Assembly: GCA_021783855.1 (NCBI GenBank)
Contig: JAJXTL010000068.1
Coordinates: forward strand, 1 to 13,482
Direction of reading: 5' to 3'
Source: Pseudomonadota bacterium
GTDB lineage: Bacteria; Pseudomonadota; Gammaproteobacteria; Burkholderiales; Gallionellaceae
DNA length: 13,482 bases
Shown: positions 8,157 through 13,482 of the stretch, piece by piece
Position numbering within the stretch: the stretch's first letter is position 1
How the letters are laid out: each line of letters opens with the position of its first letter
Notes under the pieces: model-generated
Told to the model about the DNA's origin: nothing
The model's database searches: none
The model's input: the letters and a program-made list of their open reading frames with translations, nothing else
Position numbers and translations under genes: made by a program

Positions 8157-11100
8157 ACACCTCCAACGGGCATGGCAATGGTGCCGCCCCAGATGATGCA
8201 AAAGATTCTCGCATGGATATTGCCCATATGGGCAATAACCCGCAAACTCGCCCTGCCCGTTTCCCTCATCCCAACCTTCCCCCGGCGGTGGAAGGGGCAA
8301 ACGAATCGCTGCGCGAATCTCATGTTAATTGGATGCAGACGCATCGTCGCTCCATCCTGTTCTTCCTGCTGATGCTGGCAGTCGCGGGGCTGTTCGCCGC
8401 GTTCAAACTGCCCGTCGCGCTGTTTCCCAATGTGGATTTTCCGCGCGTCGTCGTCACGCTGGATGCGGGTGACCGTCCCGCCGAGCAGATGGAAATTCAG
8501 GTTACCATGCTGGCGGAAGAAGCGATAAGGCGCGTACCGGGTGTACAGAATGTGCGTTCGACCACCAGCCGCGGTTCGGCGGAAATGTCGGTCAATTTTG
8601 CCTGGGGCAGCGACATGCCGCTGGCCGCCACAGAAATAAGCCAGGCGGTCGCACAGCTTCTGCCGCAACTGCCCGCAGGCACGCGGATGTCGGTCAAACG
8701 CATGGATCCGACCGTGTTTCCGGTTTTAGCGTACAGCCTGACCTCGGACACCTTGTCACTTACGCAACTCTATGACCTGGGGCAATACCAGTTGCGCCCG
8801 CTGCTGTCAGGCGTGGCGGGAGTAGCACGCATACAGGTTGCCGGCGGCGCCCAGGAAGAATTGCAGGTGATGATCGATCCGGCGCGCTTGCAGTCATATG
8901 CGCTGACGATGTCTGACGTGTCCCGCGCCCTGGCCGCTGCCAATGTCGTGACGGCGGTGGGGCGACTGGAAGATCATTATAAGCTGTACCTTGGCATTGC
9001 CGACACCCGCCTGAAAAATATCGAGGACGTGCGGCAGACAGTGCTCAGGAGCGGCAGCAATGGCCTGGTTCGTCTGGAGGAGGTGGCCGAAGTCAGGCGC
9101 AGCACGGTACCGCAGTGGATACGTGTCAATGCAGACGGGCATGATGCGGTACTGGTACAGGTCTATCAGCAACCCGGCAGCAACAGCGTACAAATTGCCG
9201 ATGGCATCAAGGCTAAACTGGATGGCTATCGCCTGCCCAAGGGCGTCAAACTGGCCAACTGGTATGACCAAAGCCGGCTGGTGGTGGACTCTGCCGCCAG
9301 CGTGCGGGATGCCATTCTGATCGGCGTGGGACTGGCCGCCCTGGTGCTACTGGCTTTTCTGCGCAATTTGAAAATCATGCTGATCGCCATTGTCGTGGTG
9401 CCCACCGTGCTGGCCGCCACAGTGGTGTTGCTGGATGTGTTCCATATGAGCTTTAACATCATGACGCTGGGCGGCATGGCCGCTGCGGTGGGATTGATTA
9501 TCGACGATGCGATTGTGATGATCGAGCATATCGTGCGTCGTTTGCGCGGCGCATCCGACGATCATCACGGTCGTGTATTGACAGCGGCACGCGAATTTTT
9601 GCGCCCCTTGACTGCCTCGTCCGCCTCCACGGTGATCATCTTCGTGCCATTGGCTTTTCTGGATGGCGTGACCGGCGCATTCTTTCGCGCATTATCGCTG
9701 ACCATGGCGGCCGGACTGATCATCTCCTTTTTGGTGACCTGGCTGGCCGTGCCGATACTCGCGGATCACCTGCTGGGTGAAAAAGATGCCAACCAGAAAG
9801 AGGGCGGGCGTTTAACCGAATGGCTGCACGTAAGATATGACGCGCTGATGCGCCGCCTTTTGGCGAAACCGCTGCTGGTGCTGATCGGGGTCGTGCCGGT
9901 GCTGGCACTGGGCTGGATTGCCTACCATCAGGTAGGCTCGGGCTTTATGCCGACGATGGACGAGGGAGGATTTATTCTGGATTACCGTTCCGAACCGGGA
10001 ACGTCGCTGACCGAAACCGACCGGCTGTTGCGTCAGGTGGAAGCGATCGTTCGCGCCAATCCAAATGTAGACACTTATTCGCGCCGCACCGGCACGCAGT
10101 TAGGCGGCGGCCTGACCGAGGCCAATCAGGGCGATTTTTTTATTCGCCTGAAACCTCAACCACGCGCCCCGATTGAGGAGGTGATGAACGAGATTCGCAA
10201 TCAGGTAGCCCGGCAGGTACCGGGCCTGGATATTGAAACGGCGCAGTTGATGGAGGATCTGATCGGTGATTTGACCGCCGTGCCGCAGCCGATCGAGGTG
10301 AAGATATTCTCGAATGACATGACAGCGCTCACCTCACTGGCCGAGAAAACCGCTGCCGGCCTTGCCAAAATTCAGGGCGTGGTGGAAATCCGCAACGGCA
10401 TCAACCCGGCCGGAGACGCGCTGAATATTGTAGTTGACCGTGTCAAAGCATCGCTGGAAGGCGTTGACCCCGGAACGGTTACGCTCATGGTGCAAGAAGC
10501 ACTGACCGGACAAGTCACCACGCAGATTCGTGCAGGCATCAAGATGATCGGTGTGCGCGTATGGCTGCCTGAAGCGTTGCGCAGCAGCGAAAACGAGCTG
10601 GGGCAACTGCTGCTGCGCGCGCCGGATGGTCATTTTTTCCCGTTGAAACGCGTGGCGTCATTCAGTAGCGTTTCCGGACAACCGCAAATCAGTCGGGAAA
10701 ACTTCAAACGCATGGTGGCGGTGACGGCGCGCATCAGCGGACGCGACATGGGGTCGGTGATACGCGATGTGAAACAGACCATGGACGCGCCCGGCATGCT
10801 GTCGCCAGGCGTTTACTATGAACTGGGCGGACTATACAAGCAGCAGCAAATTGCCTTCCAGGGCATGATGAAGGTGTTCGCCGCCGCAGTTGCGCTGGTG
10901 TTTCTGCTGTTGCTGTTTATTTACGAACGCTTCCGGGTCGCGCTGGCTATTTTACTGATGCCCTTGCTGTCTTTGTCGGCGGTGTTTGTCGGCCTGTGGA
11001 TCACCGGCATCGAGTTGAACATCTCGGCCATGATGGGCATGACGATGATCGTCGGGATCGTCACGGAGGTCGCGATATTTTATTTTTCGGAGTATTTCAG

Positions 11101-11347
11101 CCTGCCGCCCGGGACTGGCCTTGCCGAAGCCCTGATAGCAGCGGGAATAAACCGGATGCGACCGATCATCATGACGACGCTGGCGGCTATTCTGACCTTG
11201 CTGCCATTGGCGCTGGCCATCGGGCAAGGTTCGGCGATGCAACAGCCGCTGGCAATCGCCATTATCGCAGGCCTGATGTTGCAATTGCCGCTGGTATTGC
11301 TGGTCATGCCGGTGTTGTTCAGCGTGCTTGAACGAAAATCGACATAG
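8153..11347 (+). CDS. RND family efflux permease (inner-membrane pump)
   Basis: Proton-driven trimeric pump of the tripartite complex with the two preceding genes. 1064 residues from a GTG start that overlaps the adaptor stop (GTGA). TM1 is at about 68-85, followed by the porter motif LPVALFPNVDFPRV and a large periplasmic domain. A TM block from about 385 has GLIIDDAIVMIEHI (447-460) with proton-relay-type Asp451-Asp452. A second periplasmic domain follows, then a last TM block that includes GIVTEVAIFYFSEY with Glu972 where AcrB-type pumps have Lys. About 57 N-terminal residues are extra compared with usual RND starts and are encoded by repeat-like DNA. The DD motif fits HAE-type pumps, while Glu972 recalls metal-type CusA/CzcA pumps, so substrate class is unresolved. 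Confidence 0.95.
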   Translation: MNTSNGHGNGAAPDDAKDSRMDIAHMGNNPQTRPARFPHPNLPPAVEGANESLRESHVNWMQTHRRSILFFLLMLAVAGLFAAFKLPVALFPNVDFPRVVVTLDAGDRPAEQMEIQVTMLAEEAIRRVPGVQNVRSTTSRGSAEMSVNFAWGSDMPLAATEISQAVAQLLPQLPAGTRMSVKRMDPTVFPVLAYSLTSDTLSLTQLYDLGQYQLRPLLSGVAGVARIQVAGGAQEELQVMIDPARLQSYALTMSDVSRALAAANVVTAVGRLEDHYKLYLGIADTRLKNIEDVRQTVLRSGSNGLVRLEEVAEVRRSTVPQWIRVNADGHDAVLVQVYQQPGSNSVQIADGIKAKLDGYRLPKGVKLANWYDQSRLVVDSAASVRDAILIGVGLAALVLLAFLRNLKIMLIAIVVVPTVLAATVVLLDVFHMSFNIMTLGGMAAAVGLIIDDAIVMIEHIVRRLRGASDDHHGRVLTAAREFLRPLTASSASTVIIFVPLAFLDGVTGAFFRALSLTMAAGLIISFLVTWLAVPILADHLLGEKDANQKEGGRLTEWLHVRYDALMRRLLAKPLLVLIGVVPVLALGWIAYHQVGSGFMPTMDEGGFILDYRSEPGTSLTETDRLLRQVEAIVRANPNVDTYSRRTGTQLGGGLTEANQGDFFIRLKPQPRAPIEEVMNEIRNQVARQVPGLDIETAQLMEDLIGDLTAVPQPIEVKIFSNDMTALTSLAEKTAAGLAKIQGVVEIRNGINPAGDALNIVVDRVKASLEGVDPGTVTLMVQEALTGQVTTQIRAGIKMIGVRVWLPEALRSSENELGQLLLRAPDGHFFPLKRVASFSSVSGQPQISRENFKRMVAVTARISGRDMGSVIRDVKQTMDAPGMLSPGVYYELGGLYKQQQIAFQGMMKVFAAAVALVFLLLLFIYERFRVALAILLMPLLSLSAVFVGLWITGIELNISAMMGMTMIVGIVTEVAIFYFSEYFSLPPGTGLAEALIAAGINRMRPIIMTTLAAILTLLPLALAIGQGSAMQQPLAIAIIAGLMLQLPLVLLVMPVLFSVLERKST
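8218..8237. repeat. Perfect 20-bp palindrome inside the RND N-terminal extension
   Basis: TATTGCCCATATGGGCAATA reads the same on both strands. It lies within codons 22-29 of the RND gene, a part that has no counterpart in typical RND proteins. It could form a cruciform or mRNA hairpin about 65 bases after the start codon, or be a binding site carried along with inserted DNA. Confidence 0.7.
8258..8303. repeat. REP-like imperfect palindrome inserted in the RND coding region
   Basis: Nested inverted repeats: outer arms CGTTT (8258-8262) and AAACG (8299-8303), inner arms CCTTCC (8275-8280) and GGAAGG (8290-8295) around a nine-base loop. The translated part reads PHPNLPPAVEGANESLRE. From memory this resembles the peptide encoded by widespread repeats of the type CCCTCACCCCAACCC...GGGGAGAGGG found dispersed between genes in proteobacteria. 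The reading frame stays open through it. Confidence 0.55.
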
Positions 11348-11383
11348 CAATACGGGCACCTGCCACACCATAACGGCTGCGCC

Positions 11384-11388
11384 AGAGG
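11384..11388 (+). promoter_or_regulatory. Ribosome binding site deciding the MFS start
   Basis: AGAGG six bases before the ATG at 11395. This spacing favours the ATG over an in-frame TTG at 11389, which touches the site. Confidence 0.6.
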
Positions 11389-11394
11389 TTGAGA

Positions 11395-12603
11395 ATGACT
11401 ACCATCGCAAAAAACACCCTGAACCGGATTCCCGCCGGCGTATGGGTACTCGGCTTCGTCAGCTTGCTGATGGATATTTCCTCCGAAATGATCCACAGCC
11501 TGCTGCCCTTGTTCATGGTCACCACGCTGGGCGCCAGTGTCCTTGCGGTCGGCATGATTGAAGGGCTGGCCGAATCCACGGCACTGATCGTCAAAGTGTT
11601 TTCCGGCCCCTTGAGCGACTATCTGGGCAAGCGCAAGGGACTTGCCGTGTTCGGCTATGCCCTGGGCGCATTGACCAAGCCGTTGTTTGCAATGGCCCCC
11701 ACGATCGGCATCGTGCTGACGGCACGCCTGGCGGATCGCGTCGGCAAAGGGATACGCGGCGCACCGCGCGATGCGCTGGTTGCCGACATCACACCTCCGC
11801 AACTGCGCGGCGCCGCATTCGGCCTGCGCCAATCTCTCGATACCGTCGGCGCATTTCTGGGCCCGCTGCTTGCAGTGGGTCTGATGCTGCTGTGGGCCAA
11901 CGACTTCCGGGCGGTATTCTGGGTCGCCGTGATTCCGGGATTGATGGCCGTGGCATTGCTGTTGTTCGGCATACGCGAACCCGAGCGCCACGAAGGCAAC
12001 AAGCGTTCAAATCCGATTCGCCGGGAAAATCTCAGGCGTCTTGGCGCACCTTATTGGTGGGTAGTGGGTATCGGCGCCGTATTCACGCTGGCGCGCTTCA
12101 GCGAGGCGTTTCTGGTGCTGCGTGCGCAACAAAGCGGCGTTCCGGTCGCACTGGTGCCGCTGGTGATGGTGGCGATGAATCTGATCTACGCGGCATCTGC
12201 CTATCCATTCGGCAAACTCTCCGACCGCATCAGCCACAAGAAGCTGTTGACGCTTGGTTTGGTCGTCCTGATTGCGGCTGACCTGGTGCTCGCCATCAAC
12301 GATCATTGGGGTGTCGTCCTGACCGGCGTCGCCCTGTGGGGCATTCATATGGGCATCACTCAAGGGTTGCTGGCAACCATGGTCGCCGATACCGCGCCCG
12401 CAGACCTGCGCGGCACGGCCTACGGTTTTTTCAATCTGATGAGCGGAATCGCCATGCTGCTCGCCAGTGCACTGGCCGGGCTGTTATGGGATCGCTTTGG
12501 CGCATCGTTCACATTTTACGCCGGCGCGGCATTTTGCCTTGTTGCGCTTTTGGGATTGGCCTGGCAGCCAGGCTTGCGAAGAGTACACAGTCATATAGAA
12601 TGA
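11395..12603 (+). CDS. MFS exporter, NreB-like (possible nickel/metal efflux)
   Basis: Major facilitator superfamily inner-membrane exporter of 402 residues with about 12 hydrophobic segments. Motif A is visible after TM2 as GPLSDYLGKRK (71-81) and again in the second half as GKLSDRISHKK (273-283). The segment DRVGKGIRGAPRDALVAD (114-131) followed by RGAAFGLRQSLDTVGAFLGP resembles, as I recall it, the NreB family of nickel exporters and its many uncharacterised relatives. The His-rich C-terminal tail described for NreB is absent; the protein ends LRRVHSHIE. It starts 47 bases after the RND gene and overlaps the next channel gene by ATGA, so it is probably in the same operon. Nickel specificity is inference only; MFS identity is firm. 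Confidence 0.85.
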   Translation: MTTIAKNTLNRIPAGVWVLGFVSLLMDISSEMIHSLLPLFMVTTLGASVLAVGMIEGLAESTALIVKVFSGPLSDYLGKRKGLAVFGYALGALTKPLFAMAPTIGIVLTARLADRVGKGIRGAPRDALVADITPPQLRGAAFGLRQSLDTVGAFLGPLLAVGLMLLWANDFRAVFWVAVIPGLMAVALLLFGIREPERHEGNKRSNPIRRENLRRLGAPYWWVVGIGAVFTLARFSEAFLVLRAQQSGVPVALVPLVMVAMNLIYAASAYPFGKLSDRISHKKLLTLGLVVLIAADLVLAINDHWGVVLTGVALWGIHMGITQGLLATMVADTAPADLRGTAYGFFNLMSGIAMLLASALAGLLWDRFGASFTFYAGAAFCLVALLGLAWQPGLRRVHSHIE

Positions 12604-13482
12604 ACCGTACCATGAAAATCACTGCTGCTTTATGTTGGATCGCGGTATCGCTCAGCGGCTGTGCGACTTACCACGCGCAGCCTGTCGCACCGGCAGCGCT
12701 GATGAACGCTTTTGACGCGCGCACGCTGGACGACCCTGAATTGCGGCGGTACCTTGCTGCACACTGCGGTGGTGCCTGCGCGCCAGGCGTCTGGGATTTG
12801 AACACGCTGACGCTGGCTGCTTTTTATTTCAGCCCGACCCTGGATATCGCGCGCGCCCAGCTCGGCGCCAGTCAGGCTGCCATCCAGAGCGCGGGACAGC
12901 GTCCCAATCCTGCTCTGCAACTTCCGCTTGCGTACTACGCCACCAATCCCCAAGTCGGCGAACCTCCCTATACCTACGGTCTGGGTCTGGATATTCCGAT
13001 CGAGACTGCCGGCAAGCGCGGCTACCGGATTGAACAGGCGCAGCAGCATTCCAATGCCGCGCGCTTCAATATCGGTAACGTTGCCTGGCAAGTGCGTAGC
13101 CGGTTGCGTAACAGCATGCTCATGCTGTATACCGCAATCCGCAGGGCATCGATTCTGGAACAGCAGCTCGCGGTACAGCAGCAGGTTGCCGGGATGCTGG
13201 ATAAACGACTGTCTTTGGGCGCCGCATCGGAACTGGAAAACAATCAGGTACACATTACCCTCACCCGGAATCGCCTTGATCTGGCGAATGCGCAAAAACA
13301 AATCGCGGATGCGCGCGCGCAAATGGCGTCGATCATTGGATTGCCGGTGAGCGCGATGCGGCACACCGACATCCGTTTTGATGCGTTCGAGCGGCTCTAT
13401 CCCGACATTCCAGTCGATGACGCTCGCCGTCGGGCGATACTTAACCGCGCCGATCTATTGGCGGCGTTATCGGAATACGAGG
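12600..13482 (+). CDS. TolC-family outer-membrane channel lipoprotein, CzcC/CusC type (cut by right edge)
   Basis: Second outer-membrane factor of the window; the first 294 codons are present and the frame is open at the right end. Its ATG overlaps the MFS stop (ATGA), implying translational coupling; a second in-frame ATG at 12612 would give a more typical lysine-second signal peptide, and neither has a clear ribosome binding site. Lipobox LSGC (18-21) makes it a lipoprotein with acylated C21. Visible channel features include RPNPALQLPLAYYATNP, the segment YGLGLDIPIETAGKR typical of CzcC/NccC-like channels, and long helices such as MLDKRLSLGAASELENNQ. It probably starts a second RND export set to the right of the window. 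C57 and C61 (HCGGAC) are an unusual cysteine pair. Confidence 0.88.
   Translation, partial: MNRTMKITAALCWIAVSLSGCATYHAQPVAPAALMNAFDARTLDDPELRRYLAAHCGGACAPGVWDLNTLTLAAFYFSPTLDIARAQLGASQAAIQSAGQRPNPALQLPLAYYATNPQVGEPPYTYGLGLDIPIETAGKRGYRIEQAQQHSNAARFNIGNVAWQVRSRLRNSMLMLYTAIRRASILEQQLAVQQQVAGMLDKRLSLGAASELENNQVHITLTRNRLDLANAQKQIADARAQMASIIGLPVSAMRHTDIRFDAFERLYPDIPVDDARRRAILNRADLLAALSEYE

Noticed and set aside
8111..8668. Minus-strand 185-residue ORF over the RND N-terminal region
   Set aside because: Considered because the RND extension is odd, but the sequence has no domain and is Arg/His-rich shadow; RND frame has a good ribosome binding site.
11080..11991. Minus-strand 303-residue ORF
   Set aside because: Antisense to the RND end and MFS start; Gln/His/Arg-rich shadow composition, no recognisable domain, spans a real gene junction.
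12630..13364. Minus-strand 244-residue ORF
   Set aside because: Antisense shadow of the second channel gene, whose lipobox and channel motifs are convincing.
1..13482. CRISPR array, insertion sequence, toxin-antitoxin or defence system
   Set aside because: No spaced direct repeats, transposase, integrase, nuclease or small toxin-antitoxin pair is visible on either strand.

Overview
The window looks like a chromosomal segment of a betaproteobacterium. The strongest hints are the tig-clpP-clpX-lon order, a trigger factor whose N-terminus resembles those of Nitrosomonadales and Gallionellaceae, and a surface-adhesin-E-like secreted protein. The genus is not certain. Base composition is moderately GC-rich, with AT-rich patches only in the intergenic regions.

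Left part (1-3567, minus strand) is the conserved proteostasis block, transcribed right to left: tig (trigger factor), clpP (protease), clpX (unfoldase), then the first 72 codons of lon, which runs off the left edge. tig and clpP are separated by one base and clpP and clpX by 23 bases, so these three look like one transcript. A perfect 13-bp hairpin follows clpX. A separate promoter with an excellent match to the heat-shock sigma-32 consensus precedes lon. ClpX and ClpP form the ATP-dependent ClpXP protease, trigger factor is the ribosome-bound chaperone, and Lon is a second AAA+ protease.

Middle (3568-5766): a DUF2252 gene of unknown function on the minus strand has kinase-like GDLHxEN and DFD motifs. 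It is divergent from a small secreted surface-adhesin-E-like gene on the plus strand. The three intergenic gaps here (3568-3768, 4981-5156, 5568-5766) contain short inverted repeats and AT-rich promoter-like sequence but no RNA gene that I can see.

Right part (5767-13482, plus strand) is an efflux gene cluster. A complete tripartite RND pump is encoded as outer-membrane channel lipoprotein, periplasmic adaptor and inner-membrane RND permease, all with overlapping start and stop codons. After 47 bases comes an MFS exporter resembling the NreB nickel-exporter family. Its stop codon overlaps the start of a second outer-membrane channel lipoprotein of the CzcC/CusC/NccC type, cut by the right edge and probably the first gene of a second RND system. 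The cluster suggests metal or toxic-compound efflux, but the substrate cannot be read from sequence.

The most unusual signals are two. First, the RND permease has about 57 extra N-terminal residues encoded by palindromic, repeat-like DNA directly after a GTG start with a good ribosome binding site. Second, the permease pairs an HAE-like DD motif in TM4 with a Glu where drug-type RND pumps carry Lys in the late transmembrane motif. I found no complete new defence or mobile system in the window.
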